34,626 nucleotides of DNA from contig NZ_NFJV01000035.1 in the NCBI RefSeq assembly GCF_002160055.1, positions 1-34,626 on the forward strand. Direction: 5' to 3'. The DNA comes from Mediterranea sp. An20 (lineage in GTDB: Bacteria; Bacteroidota; Bacteroidia; Bacteroidales; Bacteroidaceae). The notes beneath the pieces were generated by a model. The model saw only the letters and a program-made list of their open reading frames with translations. It was not told the DNA's origin and searched no databases. Both the position numbers and the translations under genes were made by a program. This document shows, one piece after another, positions 19,098 to 27,199 of this stretch. How positions within the stretch are numbered: position 1 is the stretch's first letter; each line of letters starts with the position of its first letter.

Positions 19098-19220
19098 TAC
19101 AGAGCTTTTTGAGGGCTGAATGAGGGCGGTTTACGGGCTTCATGTAAACCAGGATGTAAACCGGAAACGGTTCAGTAAGCCTTATGACATAACGGAAGAA
19201 TACAAACCACACCCGTTTTT

Positions 19221-19252
19221 TTTGGCACTTCAGGATTAAATTCTTTCCTTTG
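19221..19252 (+). promoter_or_regulatory. Putative promoter of the EEP lipoprotein gene
   Basis: TTTG at 19221-19224, 20-bp spacer, TTCCTTTG at 19245-19252 (one mismatch to TAnnTTTG). The start codon is 100 bp downstream. Confidence 0.5.
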
Positions 19253-19351
19253 TACCTAATAAGGTAAATAAATCCCCCGATGGGAAAATATCCCCTGATA
19301 AAAAAGACGGAAGTATTCATCCCACAGGCACTTAAACCAATACAAGCTATT

Positions 19352-20308
19352 ATGAAGAGAAAAATATTATTTTATGGCATCTTGCTTTTACTTTCATCAT
19401 GCACGCTCAACAACGTGGAGAAAAACGAGAGTAAAGAACTGAAAGTCTTATCCTGGAATGTATGGCATGGAGGACATTCAAAAGAATATCCCCAGAAAGG
19501 GTGTGACGGTACTAAAGGTATTCTGAAAGAAAGCAAGGCAGATGTCGTTCTGATGGTAGAGACTTACGGCTGTTCAGCCCAAGTTGCAGACGAACTGGGA
19601 TTTTACCATCGACTTCTGTCTGACAACTTGTCTATTTACAGCCGTTACCCAATTGTGAAAACACTGACTTTCCCGGATTCTATTTCCACGTTCAACTTTG
19701 GAGGTGCAGAGTTGGATGTTAACGGAAAACGCATACGGGTGTTTGCTGTCTGGCTCCATTATCTGCCAGATGAACGTTTGGTGCCACTCGACAAGACCGA
19801 AGAGGAAATCCTGGCATGGGACAATGCAGGCACACGTGATGACGAAATAAACAAGATTATCAACATCCTCCGCCCGATGCTGGCTGAGACAGACAGCATT
19901 CCTATCATAATGGGAGGCGACTTCAACATACATTCGCATTTAGACTGGGTGGATGCCACACGCAATCTCTATAACCACGGAGGAAAGACTGTAGAATGGA
20001 CTGTGTCTAAAGTCCTGCAAGAGAATGGATTCATTGACAGCTTCCGCGAACTGAATCCTGATCCGGCAAAGAATATTGGAGCTACCTGGTATTGGTCGGA
20101 TGGTGACATCAAAGACCGGATGGACAGAATTGATTTCATCTATTACAGAGGTAAAAACATCCGGGCTGTTCAATCGGAAGTCTATAATTCGGATTTGCCT
20201 GGTACACTGCATTTCCAAGGCAAAGATTTCTTCTATGCATCAGACCACGGGTTTGTCTTCACCACATTTGCCTTCGACCAAGGAGAGCAGCCCCAAAGAA
20301 AAGAATAG
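19352..20308 (+). CDS. Endonuclease/exonuclease/phosphatase-family lipoprotein
   Basis: 318 residues. Signal peptide with lipobox LSSC (Cys17), so exported and lipid-anchored. EEP fold motifs: LSWNVWHGG (metal/active-site Asn36), GGDFN with Asp190 and Asn192, and SDHG with Asp298 and His299. Members cut phosphodiesters in nucleic acids, inositol phosphates or sphingomyelin; being exported and without a DNA-binding extension, a phosphatase or sphingomyelinase-like role is possible but not shown. The start is put at the signal peptide rather than 72 bp upstream. Confidence 0.9.
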   Translation: MKRKILFYGILLLLSSCTLNNVEKNESKELKVLSWNVWHGGHSKEYPQKGCDGTKGILKESKADVVLMVETYGCSAQVADELGFYHRLLSDNLSIYSRYPIVKTLTFPDSISTFNFGGAELDVNGKRIRVFAVWLHYLPDERLVPLDKTEEEILAWDNAGTRDDEINKIINILRPMLAETDSIPIIMGGDFNIHSHLDWVDATRNLYNHGGKTVEWTVSKVLQENGFIDSFRELNPDPAKNIGATWYWSDGDIKDRMDRIDFIYYRGKNIRAVQSEVYNSDLPGTLHFQGKDFFYASDHGFVFTTFAFDQGEQPQRKE

Positions 20309-20383
20309 GAGAAACAACTGACAACTTGTCGACAAGCATCGGACTGCGACTGCAGACTTTTTACACCCGCAAAATAGAAATCA

Positions 20384-20435
20384 GCCTATCATTCTGTCAT
20401 CCCGGGCACCACTGAAGGATAACAGAATGGTAGGC
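20384..20435 (+). terminator. Long hairpin after the EEP gene, possible terminator
   Basis: 19-nt arms at 20384-20402 and 20417-20435 pair almost fully (one wobble, one mismatch) around a 14-nt loop. Only a weak T-run (gtttatc) follows, so termination is likely but another role is possible. Confidence 0.55.
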
Positions 20436-20559
20436 GTTTATCATTACGGCACACCCTCTCTGACGAGAAGATACAGTCAAGTTACCATGCCATACTTTCA
20501 TAACACAAAAGCAACGGACAGATAAATTGATATTACACCCAACTATCAGCCACGAATCA

Positions 20560-20590
20560 TTGCATGAGAAAACAATATTGACTACTTTTG
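20560..20590 (+). promoter_or_regulatory. Promoter upstream of the small ORF and yitT-like gene
   Basis: TTG at 20560-20562, 20-bp spacer, TACTTTTG at 20583-20590, a good match to the Bacteroidetes consensus. Confidence 0.6.
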
Positions 20591-20626
20591 CGCCGCAATT
20601 CAGAATTGTAAAGAGATAATAAAATT

Positions 20627-20752
20627 ATGGCCGGACCATCGCATTTAATCTATCAGTCCAATGAAGCTGAGAGCCCAAGCAGTGCTTTGTTGTTCCGACC
20701 GAAACGCCAGGAAAACGGACGGCGCGGACTGTTCGGACTTTCTTTTTTATGA
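20627..20752 (+). CDS. Candidate 41-residue small protein upstream of the YitT gene
   Basis: ATG lies about 36 bp after a good -7 element. The 41 codons begin MAGPSHLIYQSNEAESP and end RRGLFGLSFL, with a serine-rich middle and a basic stretch (FRPKRQENGRR). The stop overlaps a further ATG (ATGA) opening a 11-residue frame (20749-20784, MKKNLFDKYTN), after which the YitT gene starts 28 bp later. I recognise no family. It could be a leader peptide or a small protein; equally it could be chance in a leader RNA. Confidence 0.35.
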   Translation: MAGPSHLIYQSNEAESPSSALLFRPKRQENGRRGLFGLSFL

Positions 20753-20812
20753 AAAAGAACTTATTCGATAAATACACTAATTAAACAATTCTTTTTAAAG
20801 CAAAGAGAAAAA

Positions 20813-21706
20813 ATGAAAACAACCTCTGTCATCCACCCCCTGCCCACCAACGTGGCTCGCGAGGTGAAAGATTATGTGATGATTGCCATCGGCATGATTC
20901 TGTATGGTATCGGGTGGACATTGTTCCTGTTGCCGCAAGACATCACCGCAAGCGGCGTGCCGGGCATTGCGTCCATTGTTTATTTTGCTACGGGACTGCC
21001 CGTACAGTACGTCTATCTGGGCGTCAATGTAGCACTGCTCATTGTGGCAGTCTGGCAATTGGGCTGGAAGTTCAGCATCAAGACCATCTGGGCGGTATTT
21101 ACCCTATCCACGTTCCTGGCCATCATCCAAGAGGTGACCAAAGACGTGAACCTGCTTGACGACCAGCCGTTCATGGCCTGTGTGCTGGGTGCCACCTTCT
21201 GCGGAAGCGGTATCGGCATAGCCTTTTCCAACAACGGAAGCACGGGCGGAACAGATATTATTGCCGCCGTGGTGCACAAGTACCGCGAAATCACTCTGGG
21301 ACAGGTCATGCGTATCATGGACCTCATCATCATCACGTCCAGCTACCTGGTGCTGCACGATTGGGAAAAGGTGGTTTACGGTTATGTCACGCTGTTCATC
21401 AGCAGCTTTGTGCTGGATCAGGTTGTAAACAGTGCGCGGCAGTCTGTACAGTTCTTCATTATCAGCGATAAATACGAAGAGATAGGCAAACACATCAACC
21501 AATTCCCACACCGCGGCGTAACGGTCATCAACGCTTCAGGTTTCTACACCGGACGCGAAATCCGGATGCTTTTCGTCCTGGCCAAGAAGCGCGAATCAAC
21601 CATCATCTTCCGGTTGATTAAGGACATCGACCCGAATGCTTTCGTATCGCAGAGCGCCGTCATCGGAGTCTACGGAGAAGGATTCGACAAGATAAAAGTG
21701 AAATAA
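20813..21706 (+). CDS. YitT family membrane protein
   Basis: 297 residues. About five transmembrane helices in residues 20-190 (first MIAIGMILYGIGWTLFLLP, including the GSTGGTDIIA signature in the middle), then a soluble DUF2179 domain at about 215-295 (RGVTVINASGFYTGREIRMLF, FVSQSAVIGVYGEGF). Family function is not settled; membership is certain from the order of motifs. It follows a promoter and small ORF. Confidence 0.92.
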   Translation: MKTTSVIHPLPTNVAREVKDYVMIAIGMILYGIGWTLFLLPQDITASGVPGIASIVYFATGLPVQYVYLGVNVALLIVAVWQLGWKFSIKTIWAVFTLSTFLAIIQEVTKDVNLLDDQPFMACVLGATFCGSGIGIAFSNNGSTGGTDIIAAVVHKYREITLGQVMRIMDLIIITSSYLVLHDWEKVVYGYVTLFISSFVLDQVVNSARQSVQFFIISDKYEEIGKHINQFPHRGVTVINASGFYTGREIRMLFVLAKKRESTIIFRLIKDIDPNAFVSQSAVIGVYGEGFDKIKVK

Positions 21707-21740
21707 CAAGGACACGCACATAGCGCATCCACACAGTTAC

Positions 21741-21790
21741 GGGCTACAAGCACTGGCCGCATCGGCAGCCGCTTGCAGCCCGCTTATTTT
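21741..21790 (+). terminator. Probable terminator after the YitT gene
   Basis: gggctacaagc / gcttgcagccc arms (one mismatch) around a 19-nt loop, followed by gcttatttt. It lies just before the MITE. Confidence 0.55.
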
Positions 21791-21791
21791 A

Positions 21792-21964
21792 GAGCCTGTT
21801 TAAATTTTGCTCTTTTAGATTTATATTCAGCTTCTTTTGAGCCTCTTTCCGGTCTCTTTTCCCGGCATACTTCGTCACGTAGCCCGCTACGTTCCTCAGT
21901 ACACCGGAAAAATATCCTCGGAAACAGCACTCAAAATAAAGCTGAGCAAAATTTAAACAGGCTC
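21792..21964. mobile_element. 173-bp MITE with IS5-family ends
   Basis: Perfect 21-bp terminal inverted repeats start gagcctgtttaaatttt and their mirror ends at 21964. The element is flanked by the 3-bp duplication TTA (21789-21791 and 21965-21967). No transposase inside; it contains a cgtag/ctacg hairpin. The same terminal repeat closes the IS5-like element at 34512, whose stop codon lies in it, so that family can be the source of transposase. Confidence 0.9.
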
Positions 21965-21974
21965 TTATTCCCAC

Positions 21975-22616
21975 CTATGGTCGGAATTGTCCATTCTCCC
22001 ATTTATAGACCAGCGAACGGCGCATGACCGGTTTCAGTTCGTCGGCAGCTTCCTGAGACATATAGCGGGGCGTTTCAAAAGTCCAGACAAGCGAAGTGCT
22101 GTCGGCCTGCAAGTCGGCACGAAGGAAAAGCATATCAGCCTGACGGAGAGCATTACGCAGACGGGGGGTATCAAGCGAATCGGGCACAGCCGGCAGGAAA
22201 TCGTTCATGGCAGGCCCGGACGACAGATAAGCTTCGGCAGGCAGTTCGCGCCAGTCGGTTGTATAGAAATGGATACGGCTGTCGGCAGCGGGGGCAGAAA
22301 CAGTAGAAACAGCGCAGATGACGCGGGCCGTATCACCGGGCAGGGGCAGAACCTTCATCTGCCACGTGCTCTTCCGGGTCAACTGCACACGGATATAATC
22401 GGGTGTGAGCGTGGTCATTTCCGATTTGCCGCCCAAAGTGTTGGTCACCACGGCACGCATCTTACTATCCAGGAAGTCGATGCAGTCAGCCCGGTTCACG
22501 GCACTGAGCAGAGGACAGAGCGAGTCGGGCATATTCACGAAAAGGGTACGGGCTTCCTGAGCCTGCACAGACAAGGCAGCCAGCGGGAAGAACAAGGATA
22601 TTATCAGTTTTTTCAT
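21975..22616 (-). CDS. DUF3256 family secreted protein
   Basis: 213 residues. Signal peptide MKKLIISLFFPLAALSVQAQ, then a domain beginning 'LFVNMPDSLCPLLSAVNRADCIDFLDSKM' (from about residue 25) and a closing 'RRSLVYKWENGQFRP', which I recognise as DUF3256, a Bacteroidales periplasmic family without known role. The chosen start gives a 4-bp ATGA overlap with the fRMsr gene upstream, so the pair is translationally coupled; an ATG 6 bp earlier is less likely. Confidence 0.85.
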   Translation of the reverse strand: MKKLIISLFFPLAALSVQAQEARTLFVNMPDSLCPLLSAVNRADCIDFLDSKMRAVVTNTLGGKSEMTTLTPDYIRVQLTRKSTWQMKVLPLPGDTARVICAVSTVSAPAADSRIHFYTTDWRELPAEAYLSSGPAMNDFLPAVPDSLDTPRLRNALRQADMLFLRADLQADSTSLVWTFETPRYMSQEAADELKPVMRRSLVYKWENGQFRP

Positions 22617-23095
22617 AAACATTCTGTTAACAAATTACATATTTTTTCCAGGCAGGCAGCATCGGTATCGTCGAAGTCTGCCAGACGGTCGCTGTCTACA
22701 TCCAGCACTCCCCACACTTCACCAGCTGCATTACGAAGCGGCACCACAATTTCCGAACGCGACAACGAGCTACAGGCTATATGCCCCGGAAAGGCATCGA
22801 CATCGGGCACCACCAGCGTACGGTTCTCTGCCCAGGCCGTGCCGCACACTCCCCGTCCCCGCGCAATGCGCGTGCAAGCCACCGGTCCCTGAAAAGGGCC
22901 CAGCACCAGTTCGTCCTTCTTCACGCGGTAAAACCCTACCCAGAAAAAGCCGAAAGTCTCCTTCAGGGCGGCAGCCGCATTAGCCAGATTGGCCACGGTA
23001 TCTGTCTCACCAGCCAGCAGGCTGCGCAACTGGGGCAAGAGGGTGTGGTAGCGCTCTTCTTTGCAGCCTCCACTCACCAACAAATCTTCTGCCAT
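22613..23095 (-). CDS. Free methionine-(R)-sulfoxide reductase (GAF domain)
   Basis: 160 residues, a single GAF domain. It reduces free Met-R-sulfoxide, with thioredoxin as the usual reductant. The three cysteines Cys74, Cys84 and Cys108 (GPVACTRI, RGVCGTA, HIACSS) have the same 10 and 24 spacing as the catalytic set of E. coli fRMsr. FFWVGFYRV and GVLDVDSD are also family hallmarks. First gene of the unit with DUF3256. Confidence 0.93.
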   Translation of the reverse strand: MAEDLLVSGGCKEERYHTLLPQLRSLLAGETDTVANLANAAAALKETFGFFWVGFYRVKKDELVLGPFQGPVACTRIARGRGVCGTAWAENRTLVVPDVDAFPGHIACSSLSRSEIVVPLRNAAGEVWGVLDVDSDRLADFDDTDAACLEKICNLLTECL

Positions 23096-23216
23096 AATCT
23101 ATCTGTATCTATCTGTCCTGCAAAGATGAGAAATCTGGGTGAAACAGCCAAACCCCAAGCCTGCCACAGACCGATATTTATATTTCTTTTGCCTGACGGC
23201 AACGCTTAATGCCCGG

Positions 23217-24113
23217 CTAACGGCTACCCAAATAGAGGAAGAACATACCCAACAGCACCAATGCCAGGTCGATGGCTTTGCTGCGGAGATTCTTCTCATG
23301 GAAAACCATCGCCCCGAAAAGGAAAGACACGATGACACTTCCCCTGCGCACCATCGACACGATAGAAATCATGGCTCCGTCGAGACTGAGGGAGTAGAAA
23401 TAGACAAAATCTGCGGCGCAGAGAAAAAGTGAAATGCCCACGATGCACCAGTCCCAGCGAAACCTGGACTCGCTGCGGCGCGGCCACCACAACAGCAACA
23501 GGAGAGGACACATGATGAAGACTTGATAGACATTATACCACGCCTGCACCAGCATGGGGTCAAACTGCTTCATCAGGTATTTGTCGTACAACCCGCTCAC
23601 GGCACCCAGCACAGCCGCCAGCACAATGCAGAATACCCACTTGTTGTGTCGGAAATCTATGCCTTCCTTCTTGCCCGAACGGCTCAACAGGAAGAAGGAC
23701 AGCACTGCCAGAATGACACCCACCCATTGCCAAAGGTTAAGCCGCTCGCCAAAGAACAGCAAGGCGCCCACCAGCACCATGACGGGACGGGTGGCATTGA
23801 CAGGCCCTACCAGGGTAAGGGGCAAATGCTTCATGCCAAAATAGCCGAAAACCCACGAGGCCAGCACAATGAACGACTTGAGCAGGATATAGCGGTGCAC
23901 TTCCCAACCGGCAGCCGGAACAAAGAACAGGCTACCGTGCAAGGTGTCCGGTGCCCAGGCAGACAGGGCTATGAAGGGAATAAACACCAGACTGCAGAAC
24001 AGCGTATTGAGAAACAGTACGGGCAGGACTGCATTGTCGCGCAACGACTTTTTCTTGAAAGCATCATAAAAGCCCAGAAGGGCAGCAGAAAGGAAGGCTA
24101 AAAGTAACCACAT
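23217..24113 (-). CDS. EamA-family (DMT superfamily) transporter
   Basis: 298 residues, about ten transmembrane helices in two EamA repeats (first half ending near GERLNLWQWVGVILAVLSFFLLSR, second half ending with 'HEKNLRSKAIDLALVLLGMFFLYLGSR' in the last 27 residues). Likely a drug/metabolite exporter; substrate not visible. Start at MWLLLAFLSAALLGFYD, which begins the first helix. A longer frame would translate the heptamer repeat lying just upstream and is rejected. Confidence 0.88.
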   Translation of the reverse strand: MWLLLAFLSAALLGFYDAFKKKSLRDNAVLPVLFLNTLFCSLVFIPFIALSAWAPDTLHGSLFFVPAAGWEVHRYILLKSFIVLASWVFGYFGMKHLPLTLVGPVNATRPVMVLVGALLFFGERLNLWQWVGVILAVLSFFLLSRSGKKEGIDFRHNKWVFCIVLAAVLGAVSGLYDKYLMKQFDPMLVQAWYNVYQVFIMCPLLLLLWWPRRSESRFRWDWCIVGISLFLCAADFVYFYSLSLDGAMISIVSMVRRGSVIVSFLFGAMVFHEKNLRSKAIDLALVLLGMFFLYLGSR

Positions 24114-24118
24114 TTTAA

Positions 24119-24167
24119 TTGAGAATTGAGAATTAAGAATTGAGAATTGAGAATGAAAAATTAAGAA
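24119..24167. repeat. Heptamer tandem repeat (ttgagaa), about seven units
   Basis: ttgagaa, ttgagaa, ttaagaa, ttgagaa, ttgagaa, tgaaaaa, ttaagaa in register, starting 5 bp upstream of the transporter start codon. Similar strings are common between Bacteroides genes. The remaining 24168-24305 holds nothing I can support. Confidence 0.85.
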
Positions 24168-24305
24168 TGAAGGATTTAGGTTCAATGGAGAACATCTTGA
24201 ATGAAGAATTTGGATTCAATAAAAAATTAGAAATGAAAAGTGAAGAACGGCCAATAAAGGAACATGCAACTTGCAGCACCCATTCTTCCTTTCGTCCCAC
24301 AAGGA

Positions 24306-25079
24306 CTATTCTTCATTTAAGCAGTCTTCATTTAAAAAGATTTCTTCGGGATACGTCACATCGGCCAGAAACAATGCGTGGCCCGGTGCCGATGTACCTG
24401 CCCGGCAGCGGTCTTTCTGCTCGATGATGCGACGAAACTCCTCCACTGACAGCTTGCCGCGTCCCACATCGAGCAGAGTACCCACGATGGCACGCACCAT
24501 ATTGCGCAAGAAGCGGTCGGCACGGATGGTAAACACCCAGGTTTCCTCGTCCGCCTGCGTCCAGGCAGCGTGCATGATACGGCAATTGTTGGTCTTCACA
24601 TCGGTATGCAACTTGCTGAAGCTGGTGAAGTCGGTATAATCGAAAAGCGTAGCGGCCGCTTCGTTCATCCGGTCGAAGTCGGGCGTATGAAACAGACGGC
24701 AGCGGTACTGGCGCAGGAACGGCGACTTGGCTGTGGTGACATAGTAGCGGTACATGCGCGAAGTGGCTCCGAAACGGGCATGTGCATCAGGGCGCACGGG
24801 ACGCACCCGGCTCACAGATATATCCGGCGGCAGCAGGCGGTTCAGCTTGTCGGCCAGCAAAGCGGTATCAACCATCCCGTCGGCATCGAAGTGGGCCACC
24901 ATCAGCGAAGCATGCACACCGGCATCGGTACGCCCCGCCCCCGTTACCTCTACCTCGCGGCGCAACAGGGTGGACAACGCACGCATCAGACATTCCTGCA
25001 CGCTTACGCCATTGGGTTGTATCTGCCAGCCGTGGTAGGCAGCACCATCATAAGAAAGATAAATGAAATATCGTTGCAC
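24306..25079 (-). CDS. truA: tRNA pseudouridine(38-40) synthase
   Basis: 257 residues. Modifies U38-U40 in tRNA anticodon arms. The catalytic motif [11 protein letters not shown] carries Asp52; [20 protein letters not shown] near the start is the usual family opening, and [20 protein letters not shown] is the second conserved block. A TAAATTTG -7 element lies at 25105-25112 on the minus strand. Confidence 0.97.
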   Translation of the reverse strand: MQRYFIYLSYDGAAYHGWQIQPNGVSVQECLMRALSTLLRREVEVTGAGRTDAGVHASLMVAHFDADGMVDTALLADKLNRLLPPDISVSRVRPVRPDAHARFGATSRMYRYYVTTAKSPFLRQYRCRLFHTPDFDRMNEAAATLFDYTDFTSFSKLHTDVKTNNCRIMHAAWTQADEETWVFTIRADRFLRNMVRAIVGTLLDVGRGKLSVEEFRRIIEQKDRCRAGTSAPGHALFLADVTYPEEIFLNEDCLNEE

Positions 25080-25104
25080 GGTTTCTTCTTTTAGAAAACG
25101 GGAG

Positions 25105-25112
25105 CAAATTTA
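25105..25112 (-). promoter_or_regulatory. -7 element TAAATTTG for truA
   Basis: Minus-strand exact match to TAnnTTTG, 25 bp before the truA start. -33 is not evident. Confidence 0.45.
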
Positions 25113-25222
25113 CGAAATTCTAATGGCAAGGCGAATACCTACCGGCACAAATTGCCCTTCTCCCGATCTTCTTCAGCGTTTCACACGTCACTCATCACTC
25201 ATTCTTGCTTTACGGTTGCCAC

Positions 25223-25253
25223 TTGCGGATATGCAGAAAATATTATACTTTTG
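25223..25253 (+). promoter_or_regulatory. Promoter of the DUF5715 gene
   Basis: TTG at 25223-25225, 20-bp spacer, TACTTTTG at 25246-25253; the ATG is 34 bp further on. Confidence 0.6.
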
Positions 25254-25287
25254 TCCGCATAAAACAAGAAGACGATTACCTGTAACA

Positions 25288-25974
25288 ATGAACTGCAAGA
25301 AAAGATTATTCCCCCTCGCGCTCGTCATCTGTCTGGGCGGCGCACTGGCCTTTGCCGGCTGTAAGAAGAAAGAAGACATGACAATGAAGATGAACCACCC
25401 GCACAACATACGGGGCGTCAGCAACTTCGGACGTACCTTCGGCGACCTGAACAGCAAGCAGCTGGCTGTGGCACAGGCCATAGGAATTGCTCCTATCGCT
25501 TCGCGCAAACAAGCTGAAGAGATGACGGAAAAACTGACCCTCATCGACGACAACGAACGCTACAGCGTAGATTCACTCACCCACTCCATCCCCTACCTCA
25601 TCCCCGGCGCAGCTGCCCTGCTGGACACCATCGGACAAAACTTCCTGGACTCGCTGGACAGCAAAGGACTGAACCCCAACAAAATCATAGTCACCTCCGT
25701 GTTGCGTACCCAACACGACGTGAAGCGCCTCCGACGCCGCAACACCAACGCCAGTGCCAACTCCACACATGCCTACGGCACCACGTTTGACATCAGTTGG
25801 AAACGATTCGACAAGGTAGAGGACCCGGACGGACGTCCCATGCAGGATGTGGGTGCAGACACGCTGAAGTTAGTGCTGGCCGAAGTGCTGCGCGACCTGA
25901 AGCAGGCCGACAAGTGTTACGTAAAGTACGAAATCCGCCAGGCTTGCTTTCACATCACCACGCGGCAGCAGTAA
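25288..25974 (+). CDS. DUF5715 lipoprotein, M15-peptidase-like
   Basis: 228 residues. Signal peptide with lipobox FAGC (Cys25). The C-terminal half holds an SVLRTQHDVKRLRRRN segment, then HAYGTTFDISW with His161 and Asp168, and a final CFHIT with His222: the H...D...H pattern of M15/VanY-type D-Ala-D-Ala peptidases. This predicts a periplasmic peptidoglycan-trimming enzyme, but activity is inferred. The start is placed after the promoter; a 75-codon longer frame runs back through it. Confidence 0.85.
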   Translation: MNCKKRLFPLALVICLGGALAFAGCKKKEDMTMKMNHPHNIRGVSNFGRTFGDLNSKQLAVAQAIGIAPIASRKQAEEMTEKLTLIDDNERYSVDSLTHSIPYLIPGAAALLDTIGQNFLDSLDSKGLNPNKIIVTSVLRTQHDVKRLRRRNTNASANSTHAYGTTFDISWKRFDKVEDPDGRPMQDVGADTLKLVLAEVLRDLKQADKCYVKYEIRQACFHITTRQQ

Positions 25975-25997
25975 GTCTGCGTCCACACGTTTGAAAG

Positions 25998-26520
25998 TCC
26001 TAAAGTGCCACTTTACGCTGCTAAAGTGGCACTTTAGCAGCGTAAACCTTTATGTTAGAACCTTCATACGCACGTTTCTGTAGGTTGTTCCAAGTGAAGG
26101 GAAGCCTTCTCTCCACTTCATAAAATAAAAGAATCCCTGAAAATGCCTTCACGCCTTCACCTCCATGATAAGCACTATAAATCAGAAAGTTGCTGTGAAA
26201 GATACATCTTTCACACTGCTTTCACACTGCCCTCATACCTGTCTATTCCTGATTAAGGTTGACTTGTCTGAGTCCAATAACGGCAACAAGTTTACTCAGG
26301 ACTGTACACGACACCTGCTTCATAGCGACAGGCAGCGCGTTGCCATGCCCTGAAAAGCCGGCTTCCAAGAGATTAGAACCATCCTTTCCAGGTGTAAGGA
26401 ACAAACCACACAAAAATCCGGCCTGAAGGTTGTGAAAGGAGGGTGAAGGATGTTGCTTTCACAGTAACCTACTGTCCTACAGTCTTTTGTCGTCAAGGTG
26501 AAGGCGTGAAGGATTTTTAG
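25998..26520 (+). repeat. Copy B of the ~500-bp intergenic repeat
   Basis: Aligns in inverted orientation with 9277-9765 over almost its full length, with scattered substitutions and small gaps. Starts with a perfect inverted repeat, contains outer arms that pair with each other (about 26148-26230 and 26430-26515: ccttcacgccttcacc against ggtgaaggcgtgaagg) and a central block with catagcgacaggcagcgcg. No convincing gene inside. Confidence 0.8.
26001..26036. repeat. Perfect 15-bp inverted repeat, 6-bp spacer
   Basis: taaagtgccacttta, spacer cgctgc, taaagtggcacttta. Each arm is itself nearly palindromic. A less perfect version stands at 9720-9755 at the matching edge of copy A. It lies 26 bp after the DUF5715 stop but has no T-run. 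Confidence 0.9.
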
Positions 26521-26801
26521 AAAGACTTATACTTGGTGAAGAAAGAGTGAAGTCAAGGCAGATTTTCGAGGCAAAAATTAAAAGTTGGTAAACCTAAAAA
26601 TGAGTCTTCCAAATGCCATTTTGCGATTCTTCAAAACGACATTTTTTGATAAGGATATATCTTTGAAGTTAGTTCCATATATGAAGAAAGTGAAAACGCC
26701 ATCTTTCATAATAATACAGTGGAAGCGTGAGTTCTCATTAAACAAAGGTTAATTCTACATGAATCTAATAATTGAAAAAGTGTTATTTGCAAGAAAAAAC
26801 G
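26521..26801. other. AT-rich gene-free stretch before the structured RNA
   Basis: No supported gene. A TATCTTTG at 26658-26665 matches the -7 consensus but lacks a spaced -33 element and has no clear gene to serve. Confidence 0.4.
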
Positions 26802-26809
26802 TATATTTG
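26802..26809 (+). promoter_or_regulatory. -7 element TATATTTG of the structured RNA
   Basis: Exact TAnnTTTG match ending 3 bp before the first helix of the RNA. A TTTG lies 12 bp upstream, too close for a standard -33 element. Confidence 0.5.
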
Positions 26810-26811
26810 CC

Positions 26812-27131
26812 GTGTCTGTCCTATGCTGAAAGCCCTTGGGGTGGAAGCGGGACAGACACATATACATAAAAGGCGTAACTGTACGCTTTGGTTTTGACGC
26901 AGTAAGAATCTCGCAAATTCAACGGTAAGTCAAAAACAAAGCAACGGGGACGCCCCGTGGGGTGTATAATATACGTCCTCAAAGGGTTATGGCATTAGAT
27001 GTCGTTCCTTTGAGTGTATCTATATTTCTACATCGGCGTGGGGCTTTCAGCGTTGCTCGTTTCGGCTTACCGGGCAATGCGAGAGCCTTTACTGCGTGGA
27101 ACGAGTGACAGAACTGGCTCCACGTTTTTTT
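26812..27131 (+). ncRNA. Predicted ~320-nt structured RNA preceding the Hsp70 cassette
   Basis: No plausible reading frame, but many exact pairings in order: P1 gtgtctgtcc / ggacagacac (26812-26821 with 26850-26859); P2, 8 bp with one wobble (26870-26877 with 26882-26889, tetraloop actg); P3 ttttgac / gtcaaaa (26892-26898 with 26929-26935); acgggg / ccccgt (26944-26949 with 26953-26958); ctcaaagg / cctttgag (26978-26985 with 27007-27014); cgttgc / gcaatg (27051-27056 with 27074-27079). The loop of P1 (26823-26836) pairs over 200 nt away with 27040-27053, 11 bp perfect plus extensions. It ends in a terminator. I do not recognise it as tmRNA, RNase P, SRP or 6S RNA. It is either an independent RNA or a long regulatory leader. 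Confidence 0.7.
27095..27131 (+). terminator. Terminator closing the structured RNA
   Basis: cgtgga (27095-27100) pairs with tccacg (27119-27124), followed by seven T. It lies 69 bp before the start of the first cassette gene and could act as an attenuator if transcription reads on. Confidence 0.8.
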
Positions 27132-27199
27132 GTATATGCATTATGTGATAGAAAGACGTTGGCATGGGAGTCGGCCGACACAAAGGTTTCAAGGCCGAC

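Noticed and set aside
21789..21974. 61-codon frame on the minus strand inside the MITE
   Set aside because: Its ends coincide with the terminal inverted repeats, so it is a by-product of the element.
25063..25287. 75-codon extension of the DUF5715 gene
   Set aside because: It crosses the truA start region and the gene's own promoter; the lipoprotein signal begins at 25288.
26812..27131. tmRNA, RNase P RNA or SRP RNA
   Set aside because: The conserved ends and cores of these RNAs (tRNA-like ends with tag frame, AGUCCGGGCU-type core, GGAAGGAAGCA-like loop) are not found.
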